A program made the position numbers and the translations under genes. The notes beneath the pieces are model-generated. The model had not been told where the DNA came from. It worked only from the letters and a program-made list of their open reading frames with translations, and ran no database searches. Of a stretch of 64,000 nt of DNA, positions 11,841-20,374 are shown piece after piece (position 1 is the first letter of the stretch; every line of letters begins with the position of its first letter). Origin of the DNA: Sphingobacteriales bacterium 39-19 (lineage in GTDB: Bacteria > Bacteroidota > Bacteroidia > Chitinophagales > Chitinophagaceae); the NCBI GenBank assembly GCA_001898465.1, contig MKTX01000015.1, forward strand, positions 62,001-126,000, given 5' to 3'.

Positions 11841-11957
11841 AATTTACTACCGGTAAACTTATTTTCGTTAGCACATCCGGTAGCATGCAGATTTCATATT
11901 TATTAAAATGCCCTTTTAAATTCCTAGCCTGGTAGGTAACATCAAAAAAATCTCATT
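11841..11957 (-). pseudogene. Possible C-terminal remnant of a CocE/NonD hydrolase
   Basis: A 38-codon frame ends in KISLPVVN-stop. The last 24 bp (11842-11865) are identical to 18542-18565, which encode the same residues near the end of the intact hydrolase gene at 18530-20374. Upstream residues (YQARN..HFNKYEI) align loosely with the paralogs' ends (YEANENDFKKADI). A TAG lies four codons before the first ATG, so nothing more of the domain survives. This may be a decayed third copy; the alternative is a short duplicated segment. The remaining gap from 11749 to 12055 shows no other feature. Confidence 0.4.
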
Positions 11958-12055
11958 GCCCGTAAGAGCTATTAATTTATTGACCATTAAAATTTTTATA
12001 TTGGTTAATATACTTATTTTTGATAATATTAATTAAGCGTTGTAAGCAGAATTGC

Positions 12056-15000
12056 ATGTTCAGTACAATGTTAAATAGATACCTGTTTTTGGTTTTTGTA
12101 TATATTGGCATGAGCTTTATATTTTCATGTAAACATGAAGCTAATAAAAAATATAAAAACCCATACCTTCCCAATGGTACTAAAGCAGCGTTAATAGTAA
12201 TTGATAGTTTGCCAAAAAATGCTAATCTACATTCCATCACCTTAAAAAAAATTCGAAAAGTCAGAGTAGGTAGGCCTGTTACTATACCATATTATAATAA
12301 TAGAAATTTGGCTGGTGAGCCAGTGATTATTTTAAGGAATAAACCCATTATCATCACGCCCGGAACAGATTCTTTTTTACCGACCAGAGATATTTACGTT
12401 TCCGAAATTCCTTTTACTGTTAACCTGCCACCGGCTAAGGCTGTACCTGAAATGGCATTTAAAAATCCGAATCCTTCGGGATTTGGTTATTTCAATAAAT
12501 TACATGGATTAAGAAACGGCATAGTTACTGCACTTTTAGAAGATAAAATAGGAAATATTTGGATTTGTACTGCAAGCGGAATTTCAAAATACGACGGTCA
12601 CTCGTTTATTAATTTTACATCCAACGAAGGATTGGTAAATAATGATATAAGATGCATATTACAGGATCAATCAGGGAATATTTGGTTTGGAGGGCTTGGA
12701 GGTGGTGTAACAAAATACGATGGTTATTCATTTGTAAATTTTTCGGTAAAAAACGGCTTGTGTAATAATAATATTTTAAGCATAGCCGAAGACAAAAACG
12801 GAAGCATTTGGTTTGGTAGTCTGGGTGGAGGTATTTCACGTTATCAAAAAAATATACTTACAAGTTTTACAAATAAACAAGGGTTAATAAATGATTCAGT
12901 AAATGCCATTGTTGCAGATAAAAAGGGAAATGTATGGTTTGGTACCAGCCAAGGTATCTCTATGTACAATGGGCATTCTTTTATAAATTATTCAATTCAA
13001 AATAATATTTCTTTCAAAAATGTATATACTGCCTGTGAAGATAAATTGGGAAACATTTGGTTTGGAACGGATAAAGGGCTTATAAAACACGAAGATTCAG
13101 TTTTTATGCAATATACACATGCACAAGGGTTGGTTAGTGATGAAGTGTTTAATATAATGATAGACAAAAATAACAATACCTGGATAGGCACTCATTATGG
13201 AATCTCAAAATTTGATGGGAGCTCGTTTACAAATTTTACTGAAAACCAAGGCCTGGTAAATTCCAACATATATGCTATGATCGAAGACAGGGTTGGTAAT
13301 ATATGGATTGCTACGGGAGGCGGGGGCGTTGCAAAATATAATCCTTATTCATTTTCTCACATTACAGAATCGGAAGGGCTTAGTAAGAATTTTGTATTTA
13401 GTGTTTTAGAAGACAAGTATGGAAAGATTTGGGTGGGTACATGGCGGGGAGGGCTTTCTGTTTATGATGGCAAGTCTTTTAAAATATTTACAGACCGTCA
13501 AGGATTACCCTATAATGATATAAGAAGTATTTGTGAAGACAGATACGGAAACCTTTGGCTTGCCACTTTCAAAGGAGTTGCAAAATTTGATGGTAATTCG
13601 TTTATTTATTTTACAGAAAAGGAGGGATTGGTTAATAATGATGTTAATTGTATTAAAGAAGATAAAACAGGGAACTTATGGTTTGGTACTGAAAACGGGG
13701 TTAGTAAATTTGATGGAAAATCTTTTACAAATTTTACACAAACACAAGTATTTGCCGATAATCCGGTACTATGCATAGTTCAGGACAGTAAAGAAAACCT
13801 CTTGTTTGGCACCAGTAAGGGATTATTCAGATATGATAATCAAAAATTGGAAGGCCTGAAAGTGGGTAGTGAACTCTTTCAAATAAATATTACATCTATA
13901 TTAGAAATTAAAGGAGGAAATTTATTATTAGGTACAGATGGGAAAGGAATTTTTGAATATAATGGGCAATCCATAATACAATTTACAGAAAATGAGGGCC
14001 TGGTGAGTAATAATGTTACGAGTATGCTGCAGGATAAATTGAATAACCTGTGGATAGGTACCCGGTTTGGACTAAGCAAAATGGCATATGATAAGTGGCC
14101 TTTTTTTGAAGGCAAGGCAATTCGGGATATAGAGAAAACATTCTTATTCAAAAATTATAATTACAATGATAATTTTTTAGGTATTGGTTGTTATGCAAAT
14201 GCAATATTACAATCGCAAAATGGGAATATTTGGATCGGTACAAATGGCGGCCTTACCTATTTTAATCCTGCTGCTGAAACCAAAGACACGGTAGCTCCCA
14301 ATATTCAAATAACAGCCGTCAGGTTAGAAAATGATAATATCGCCTGGTCAAAATTGTTAAAGAACCAGGATACTGTTTTGAAACTGAGTAATGGTAAGGT
14401 TTTGAGCGATTTTAATATAGCTTCTATAAGCAAATGGTACAATTTGCCAACACAATTAAGTCTTGCCTATAATAATAATAATATCGGCTTTGATTTTGCA
14501 GGTATCGATATGTATCAACCACAAAATATAGAATATCAATACCGCCTGGTGGGTTTATATAACAATTGGGAAATCCTGACAAAATCATCAAATGTTTCTT
14601 ACAGTAATTTGCCTCCCGGTAAATATAGTTTTATTGTAAAGGCTGTGAATAGCGATGGTTTTTGGAGCCATGAATGCACTTACTCCTTTACTATTCGAAA
14701 GCCCTGGTGGTATACCACAGGGTTTCTCTTGTTGGCATTAATTACTTTTACAGGTATCGGGTTTTTGATCATTCGGTTTATATATCTTCATCAATTACAA
14801 AAAGAAAGACATGCATTTGAAAAAAAATTAGCGGTGCAATATGAACGACAGCGGATTTCATCTGATCTTCATGATGAAATTGGAGCCACCTTAAGCAGCA
14901 TCAATATTTATGCAGAGTTAGCCAAAAGCGGTGAGCATTTAAACAATTATCTTGATTCCATCAGGCAAAATGTAAATGAAGTGATCAGGAGCCTGGATGA

Positions 15001-15433
15001 TCTCATCTGGAGTATCAATCCAAAAAATGATTCATTAGTGAGCATTATAGACAGGGTTTATGCCTATGCCATGCCAATTGCTAAAGCAAAAAATATAGAA
15101 TTTAAGATAGAGAACAAAACAATTAATTTTAACCAGGAAATTTCTGCTGATATTAAAAATCATCTTTATTTAATCACTAAAGAACTGGTCAATAATTCCA
15201 TCAAACACTCAGCATGTGAATCCATTTTAATACTTTTTACAGGAGAAAAAAAATCTCTAGGAATTGTTGTACAAGATGACGGCGTAGGGGTTACGAATAC
15301 TTTTACAAATACCCATAGGAACGGTATGAAAAATATGATGGAGAGGGTGCACCAGATCAATGGAACTATGCAAGTATTATCGAAACCGGGTACGGGTACT
15401 AAAGTTATTATCCATATTCCCCGTGTCATCTAA
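12056..15433 (+). CDS. Sensor histidine kinase with 14 Reg_prop repeats, Y_Y_Y domain and HisKA_3/HATPase
   Basis: 1125 aa from the ATG at 12056; the frame is open to 12020 but the later start gives a better leader. An N-terminal leader ends in IFSC, a weak lipobox. About 14 repeats of roughly 41 residues of the type D-K-x-G-NIWFGT-x-GISKYDG follow, which matches two seven-bladed propellers known from Bacteroidota sensors. Next are a Y_Y_Y domain, one membrane helix (WWYTTGFLLLALITFTGIGF), a HisKA_3 dimerisation helix with phospho-acceptor His in DLHDEIGATLS, and an ATPase domain with N box NNSIKHS and G box DDGVGV. It presumably senses a periplasmic ligand and signals to the regulator 50 bp downstream. 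It is not fused to a regulator as in hybrid HTCS proteins. Confidence 0.93.
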   Translation: MFSTMLNRYLFLVFVYIGMSFIFSCKHEANKKYKNPYLPNGTKAALIVIDSLPKNANLHSITLKKIRKVRVGRPVTIPYYNNRNLAGEPVIILRNKPIIITPGTDSFLPTRDIYVSEIPFTVNLPPAKAVPEMAFKNPNPSGFGYFNKLHGLRNGIVTALLEDKIGNIWICTASGISKYDGHSFINFTSNEGLVNNDIRCILQDQSGNIWFGGLGGGVTKYDGYSFVNFSVKNGLCNNNILSIAEDKNGSIWFGSLGGGISRYQKNILTSFTNKQGLINDSVNAIVADKKGNVWFGTSQGISMYNGHSFINYSIQNNISFKNVYTACEDKLGNIWFGTDKGLIKHEDSVFMQYTHAQGLVSDEVFNIMIDKNNNTWIGTHYGISKFDGSSFTNFTENQGLVNSNIYAMIEDRVGNIWIATGGGGVAKYNPYSFSHITESEGLSKNFVFSVLEDKYGKIWVGTWRGGLSVYDGKSFKIFTDRQGLPYNDIRSICEDRYGNLWLATFKGVAKFDGNSFIYFTEKEGLVNNDVNCIKEDKTGNLWFGTENGVSKFDGKSFTNFTQTQVFADNPVLCIVQDSKENLLFGTSKGLFRYDNQKLEGLKVGSELFQINITSILEIKGGNLLLGTDGKGIFEYNGQSIIQFTENEGLVSNNVTSMLQDKLNNLWIGTRFGLSKMAYDKWPFFEGKAIRDIEKTFLFKNYNYNDNFLGIGCYANAILQSQNGNIWIGTNGGLTYFNPAAETKDTVAPNIQITAVRLENDNIAWSKLLKNQDTVLKLSNGKVLSDFNIASISKWYNLPTQLSLAYNNNNIGFDFAGIDMYQPQNIEYQYRLVGLYNNWEILTKSSNVSYSNLPPGKYSFIVKAVNSDGFWSHECTYSFTIRKPWWYTTGFLLLALITFTGIGFLIIRFIYLHQLQKERHAFEKKLAVQYERQRISSDLHDEIGATLSSINIYAELAKSGEHLNNYLDSIRQNVNEVIRSLDDLIWSINPKNDSLVSIIDRVYAYAMPIAKAKNIEFKIENKTINFNQEISADIKNHLYLITKELVNNSIKHSACESILILFTGEKKSLGIVVQDDGVGVTNTFTNTHRNGMKNMMERVHQINGTMQVLSKPGTGTKVIIHIPRVI

Positions 15434-15483
15434 CATAAATTGGGGATTGTATCCTATTCCTCATTTTCTTAAATTTACCTTTA

Positions 15484-16107
15484 ATGATTCGAGTAGGTTT
15501 AATTGAAGATAATCTTTCATACTTAAAAGCAGTGCAGGCACTTATCAGTACCCAGCCCGACATGCTATTGGCCTATACTTCAGAAAATTTAAACGATATT
15601 GATTCTCTCATCAATGCCGCACCCGAGGTTATTATTCTAGATATAGATTTACCTGGCGTAAATGGTATTCGGGGGGTATCATTAATTAAAGAAAAATTAA
15701 AAAAAGCAGGGGTTTTTATGCTTACTGTTTTTGAAGACGATGATAAAATATTTAATTCAATAAAGGCAGGCGCTAATGGTTACTTACTAAAAAAAGACCC
15801 CACCGATAAAATTTTAGAGGCAATCCGGGCCATTTATAGAGGCGAAAGTATGGTAAACGGCAAAATAGCCCGGAAAGTACTTGATTATTTTATTTTAAAA
15901 GAGAAAAAAAACCTAGTAGAATTTGAACAATATAAATTGACCAAGCGAGAAATTGAAATTTTGCAAATGATCATTTCAGGTAAATCTTATAAACAGATTG
16001 CAGACATTTGCTGTATAAGTTTACACACTCTTTTTTCTCATACTAAAAATATTTACAACAAACTCAATATTCACTCCAGGGCTGAAATTGCAGCCAGGTT
16101 CCTGTAG
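15484..16107 (+). CDS. NarL/FixJ-family response regulator
   Basis: 207 aa. The receiver domain (1-120) has acidic ED near residue 9, the likely phospho-Asp53 in ILDIDLPG, the switch Thr in MLTVFE and the Lys in YLLKKD. A LuxR-type helix-turn-helix follows (LTKREIEILQMI..GKSYKQIADICCIS..TLFSHTKNIYNKL). It sits directly after the sensor kinase, so the pair is very likely a cognate two-component system. Targets are not shown; the three small secreted-protein genes immediately downstream are plausible candidates. Confidence 0.93.
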   Translation: MIRVGLIEDNLSYLKAVQALISTQPDMLLAYTSENLNDIDSLINAAPEVIILDIDLPGVNGIRGVSLIKEKLKKAGVFMLTVFEDDDKIFNSIKAGANGYLLKKDPTDKILEAIRAIYRGESMVNGKIARKVLDYFILKEKKNLVEFEQYKLTKREIEILQMIISGKSYKQIADICCISLHTLFSHTKNIYNKLNIHSRAEIAARFL

Positions 16108-16395
16108 TAGCCTGTAACATAAAACTGGTATATCCCATTTAATTTCCTATAAAATGGGTATTGTAAATGGTAATTCACTCAATTATTTTTACATCGGAGT
16201 TTACAGGGAAGTGTTGTAAATACTTGCCAAATTCGATTGTAGAATACAATACATACTTATTCACTCCAAAACAGGTAAGCTGAAATTGGAAAGAATTTTT
16301 ATGAACTTCTTTTAAAACTTGCAAACTGAACACCTGGAATTTTAAAAGAATACCCAGTATCTTTTTTATAAAATTTTAATTTTAAACATGCAACA
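16108..16395. other. Intergenic region, no gene seen
   Basis: 288 bp of AT-rich sequence. The only structure noticed is a hairpin with CCCATTT/AAATGGG arms about 25 bp after the regulator stop, without a T-run. No credible small reading frame was found. Confidence 0.5.
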
Positions 16396-16782
16396 ATGAA
16401 AAGAGCATTCCTCATTATTCTGGTAACAGTGAATTGTTTTTTTGCCATTTCATTTACTAAGCCAGCCGGTAATACAGCCATACAAAGTGATTGGGGTGAG
16501 TGGAAAGCGATTCCAGCATATAATGGAATTCTATTTAGGGTAAAGAAGGGTGAGTATAATCAATATGCACAAAAATATTACTGGTATTTTCAATTTAAGA
16601 ACCAGTATACAAAAGAAGTTACTTTTAATTATGGGTATACGCCCATTGACCAAAGTTATACCTGCAATCCCAATCATTATAAAGATTTACAGGCTGGAGA
16701 AGAATCTGATGTTACGGGTGATTTATTAGCCGAAAATAGCAGGGTTTACGTTTGTGTAGGCGACGTAAAATGGGTGCCATAA
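16396..16782 (+). CDS. Small secreted protein of unknown function
   Basis: 128 aa with an N-terminal signal sequence (about 1-19). The mature part is rich in aromatic residues (YYWYFQFKNQYTKEVTFNYGY) with two cysteines late in the chain, suggesting a small beta-sandwich that could be disulfide-linked. I do not recognise the family. It follows the two-component pair and precedes a repeat lipoprotein, all on one strand, which suggests joint regulation but does not prove it. Confidence 0.7.
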   Translation: MKRAFLIILVTVNCFFAISFTKPAGNTAIQSDWGEWKAIPAYNGILFRVKKGEYNQYAQKYYWYFQFKNQYTKEVTFNYGYTPIDQSYTCNPNHYKDLQAGEESDVTGDLLAENSRVYVCVGDVKWVP

Positions 16783-16823
16783 TTTGCATGAAAGATATTT
16801 ATTAATTAAAATTTATAGTAAAA

Positions 16824-17744
16824 GTGAAAATTAAAATATTGTTTTTCATATTTGTATCAGCCTGGCTTTTGTCTGCATGTAAAAAAGAGCCTTTAACTGA
16901 CAGCCCGGGTAATGGCAATGATAATAGCATAGGTGAAGTTATGTTTTGGCAACAGGCGGATCAGGGACAAATTACAGTAACATGTGGCGGTCAAACACAG
17001 GTAATAACTTCTTATTATTATAATGGAGCACCTTCTGTGTGCGGCGCCAGCGGCTGTGCTACGTTTAGTTTGAATCCCGGAACGTATAATTACACTGCCA
17101 ATAGCAATTCAGGTTCCTGGAGTGGGACGATTGTTATCACATCCAATGGTTGCAACCGAATTCAATTAACCGGTGGCAATAATAATGGTGGTGGCAATAT
17201 TTCGGGTAGGGTCATGTTTTGGCAACAGACAAATCAGGGGCAAATATCTGTAACCTGTGCCGGCCAGACCCAGGTAATTTCATCTTATTTTTCTGGCGGT
17301 GCGCCATCCACTTGCGGCACTTCGGGATGTGCTACATTTAGTTTGAATCCCGGTACATATAATTACATTGCCAGCAGTTCTTCAGGTAGCTGGAGTGGTA
17401 CTGCTGTAGTAACTGCTAATGGCTGTAATAGAATACAACTTACAGGGGGCAATGGTGGTGGAGGTGGCGGCGGCTATAATTCGGTTGCAAATGTTACCTT
17501 TTGGGTCGCTTCCGATTTAGGCTGTGGTAACATTACTGTGAGTTGTGGGGGAACTACACATACCATTACAAGCTTTTACGGATCCGGTGCACCTTCATGC
17601 GGGGCATCAGGAACGGCAACTTTTTTATTACCAACAGGAAATAATATTCCGTATTCTGCATCATGTAATGGATTATCCTGGAGTGGTAATGTAATTCCTC
17701 CTTTAACTGGCCCTCCCTGTTTAAAAGTACAACTGACTCATTGA
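16824..17744 (+). CDS. Lipoprotein with three tandem Cys-containing repeats
   Basis: 306 aa starting at GTG. A lipoprotein signal ends in LSAC (Cys19), followed by a Ser/Asn/Gly linker. Three repeats of about 85-90 residues follow, each with V-x-FW, Q/T-V-x-C-x-G-x-T-x-x-I-TS, GAPS-CG-x-SG, ATF-x-L and SWSG motifs. Repeats 1 and 2 are very similar, also in DNA; repeat 3 is diverged. Gly/Asn-rich linkers separate them. The pattern of paired cysteines and aromatic residues suggests surface-exposed beta-sandwich modules, possibly binding a ligand or polymer. No known domain name can be assigned with confidence. Confidence 0.8.
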   Translation: MKIKILFFIFVSAWLLSACKKEPLTDSPGNGNDNSIGEVMFWQQADQGQITVTCGGQTQVITSYYYNGAPSVCGASGCATFSLNPGTYNYTANSNSGSWSGTIVITSNGCNRIQLTGGNNNGGGNISGRVMFWQQTNQGQISVTCAGQTQVISSYFSGGAPSTCGTSGCATFSLNPGTYNYIASSSSGSWSGTAVVTANGCNRIQLTGGNGGGGGGGYNSVANVTFWVASDLGCGNITVSCGGTTHTITSFYGSGAPSCGASGTATFLLPTGNNIPYSASCNGLSWSGNVIPPLTGPPCLKVQLTH

Positions 17745-18057
17745 TATGAAAAGGGAAACCCGGTATTTAATGTAATAAAAATGATAACAAGCTTTTTCAA
17801 TATTTTATCATTATAAAAGCATGGCAAAGTCATTACAAATACATGAATAGTAATATTATATTAAAGGCTGAATTTTTTATGCCCTGGCTTAAGAGAGTTT
17901 ACCGGTAACTGTAAGAGAATAAATAAAATTTCACTCCTTATTTATGCTTGCCAGGATGCAAGCTGAGCAATAAGTAATCCCTGCGAAACAGGATCCATGA
18001 GTACCCGGAATTTACTAAAAAATAATTTTAATATTTACCAAATAATCAGCACAGGTT
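17745..18057. other. Intergenic region, no gene seen
   Basis: 313 bp. An inverted repeat AATGATAA/TTATCATT lies near 17779-17815, soon after the repeat-lipoprotein stop and without a clean T-run. A TTACCGGTAA palindrome lies near 17898. No small gene was found. Confidence 0.5.
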
Positions 18058-18402
18058 ATGAAACTGATATTTTTTACAAAAATTATATTCATTATGGGCA
18101 TTGGTGTCCTTTTGTTAGTATCATGCAAAAAAGAAAAAGCCGCCCAGGTAATCGTACAAATTGATTATTTAGGAGCGGGGGGATATTATAACGATAATAT
18201 AGATGGAGTGCCGGGTGGATTAACAATTGGTGAAAATGGCCCCTACCCAATGGAAAGTGATCGTAGCTACAATATTGAGTATAAAGCAGATGGAAATTTT
18301 CCGGTTTTAAATCAAACAATTAATATGTCATCAAAAGGAACCTGGAAGATCCATTGTTATGTAGAAGGCAATAGGGAATACGTAACCTTTTTGCCAGAAT
18401 AA
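18058..18402 (+). CDS. Small lipoprotein of unknown function
   Basis: 114 aa. The signal ends in LVSC (Cys23), followed by KKEK, which is common in Bacteroidota outer-membrane lipoproteins. The mature part is short and probably all beta (VIVQIDYLG...YNIEYKADG...WKIHCYVEG). No family recognised. It is convergent with the hydrolase genes and lies 313 bp after the repeat lipoprotein. Confidence 0.7.
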   Translation: MKLIFFTKIIFIMGIGVLLLVSCKKEKAAQVIVQIDYLGAGGYYNDNIDGVPGGLTIGENGPYPMESDRSYNIEYKADGNFPVLNQTINMSSKGTWKIHCYVEGNREYVTFLPE

Positions 18403-18529
18403 GTACCGGCAAAATATACATCAAACCTGTTTTAGTTTCATGATTGTATTATTGTGATTTTATCCTTCTATTCATTCAGTTTACCTGAACTGCCTCATTT
18501 ATTCAATTCTAATTTTTCAATCAAATCAA

Positions 18530-20374
18530 TTATTTGATTTCATTTACTACCGGTAAACTTATTTTACTGCTATGGTAAATTTTAATTTCTTCTTTTTTAA
18601 AATCATTTTCTTTTGCATCGGGAATATTGATAAATACCTGGGGATTCCTGTCAACCAAGGGGAACCAGCTACTTTGTACTTGTATCATTATTTTATGCCC
18701 CCGTTTAAAAGTGTGTGCTACATCGTTTAGTATAAATTTTACTTGATCTGTTTTTCCCGGCTCAAAGGGTTCTGGCTTTTCATAGCTGTTTCTGAATTTA
18801 CCCCGCATTACATCTGCCCTTACCAGCCGTTGGTAACCGGCCATTTGAAATCCACGAGGTGCGTTTTTAAAATTGGGTTCATATTCCGGTAATACATCAA
18901 TCAGTTTTACAATAAAATCAGCATCTGTACCGCTCATACTTACATTAAGTTCAATAAGTATGGGCCCGGCCAGGCTTAGGTCTTGCTTTAAGGTATCGGT
19001 TTCAAACAGCAATACATCGGGCCTTACAGCGGCAAAGCGCTGGTCTTCGGCCATATAATCATTATTCCGGTGGCTGTAAATGCCATTGGTATAAGGCACC
19101 GGCCTGGCAGGGTCACTTATATATGTCTCAAACCCTTCAGTAGCTTCCTTCTTAAGTTTCATATCACTTCCCAGGTAATAATCCCGGTAACTCATATTTT
19201 GGGGTGGCCAGCTGTCAAAATGTTCCCATTGATAGTTCCCGGTTTCAAATACATTCGCTTTTGATGCATTGAAATTCCCTTTGTCCTTTAAATAATAATT
19301 AAAAAATGGTGTTTCCAGAGAGTCCTGGAAATATTTACTGGTATTACTGCCAAAATCATGACTGGCATAAAATGTCCAGTCCTTGGATGCCCAGGCACCA
19401 TGGGTCCAGGGGCCCATCACCAATGTTACTTGATTGTTTCTTTCTTGCTGGTGGATGGCTTGGTATGTATGTAATGCGCCAAATAAATCTTCGGCATCAA
19501 ACCATCCGCCCACTACAAGCGTTGGAATTTTTATATTTTTTAAATGTGTCCTTATATTCCTGGCCTGCCAGTAATCATCATAAGTACTATGCTGCAGGTA
19601 TTCATTCCAGATATAACTTTTGTGATTAAAATAGCCGGGCGACTGGGTATTTGATACAGGACCTAATTTCAGAAAAAAGTCATAGGCATCCTTGTAAGAA
19701 GTATTAAATAAAAGGCCTTTATAATTTTTTACCGGTCCCTTTCTTTCTTGTCCAAAATAATTCATGAAATTAAAATTATCCAACAAAAAAAAAGCGCCGT
19801 TATGATTGGCGTCATCGCCAATAAACTCATCGGTAACAGGGGCCTGCGGACTTACGGCTTTTATAGCCGGGTGGGCGCCCGGTAAAGAAGCTGTTGCATA
19901 AAAGCCTGGGTAAGATATGCCATATAAACCTACCCGGCCGTTGTTGTTTTTTATATTTTTCAGCAACCAGTCAATACTGTCAAAAGTATCGCTGCTTTCA
20001 TCCACATCTGTATTCGATTTTTTATTGGCGATATAGGGGGTTACTTCCAGGTTCACACCTTCACTCATATATCGGCCACGCACATCCTGGTACACAAAAA
20101 TATATTTTTCTTTCATCAGGTTTTCATTGGGCCCAATGCGCCAGGCATAGTTATTGGCGCCGTATGGCCCTGCAGAATAAGGGGTGCGTTCCATTAAAAT
20201 AGGATAATTTCCGGCTTCTTTGGGTATATAAATAACGGTGTACAATTTAATGCCATCCCGCATGGCGATAACGGTATCAGTCTTTATGTAGTTATCCTTT
20301 ACATAGTTTTCTTTTTGCTGGGCATGGCCCTGCTGGCAGTGAAAGAACAGGAATGTAAGAAATAAATATTTCAT
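18530..20374 (-). CDS. Secreted CocE/NonD-family X-Pro dipeptidyl-peptidase-like hydrolase (copy 2)
   Basis: 614 aa with a signal peptide ending near HAQ (residue 19). The N-terminal alpha/beta-hydrolase domain has the nucleophile elbow GISYPG (Ser154) and the family motif QDVRGRYMSEG. The C-terminal jelly-roll domain is recognised by GHKIMIQVQSSWFPLVDRNPQ. Family members cleave X-Pro peptides or acylated compounds such as cocaine and glutaryl-cephalosporins. Its ATG overlaps the stop of the upstream paralog by one base (TAATG), so the two are translationally coupled. The exact substrate is unknown. Confidence 0.9.
   Translation of the reverse strand: MKYLFLTFLFFHCQQGHAQQKENYVKDNYIKTDTVIAMRDGIKLYTVIYIPKEAGNYPILMERTPYSAGPYGANNYAWRIGPNENLMKEKYIFVYQDVRGRYMSEGVNLEVTPYIANKKSNTDVDESSDTFDSIDWLLKNIKNNNGRVGLYGISYPGFYATASLPGAHPAIKAVSPQAPVTDEFIGDDANHNGAFFLLDNFNFMNYFGQERKGPVKNYKGLLFNTSYKDAYDFFLKLGPVSNTQSPGYFNHKSYIWNEYLQHSTYDDYWQARNIRTHLKNIKIPTLVVGGWFDAEDLFGALHTYQAIHQQERNNQVTLVMGPWTHGAWASKDWTFYASHDFGSNTSKYFQDSLETPFFNYYLKDKGNFNASKANVFETGNYQWEHFDSWPPQNMSYRDYYLGSDMKLKKEATEGFETYISDPARPVPYTNGIYSHRNNDYMAEDQRFAAVRPDVLLFETDTLKQDLSLAGPILIELNVSMSGTDADFIVKLIDVLPEYEPNFKNAPRGFQMAGYQRLVRADVMRGKFRNSYEKPEPFEPGKTDQVKFILNDVAHTFKRGHKIMIQVQSSWFPLVDRNPQVFINIPDAKENDFKKEEIKIYHSSKISLPVVNEIK

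Noticed and set aside
17898-17907. TTACCGGTAA palindrome, with similar ACCGGTAA words at several places
   Set aside because: The word is frequent because of common codons here and shows no fixed relation to starts.
18519-18539. AATCAAAT/ATTTGATT hairpin as terminator between convergent genes
   Set aside because: It overlaps the hydrolase stop codon and no T-run follows in either direction.
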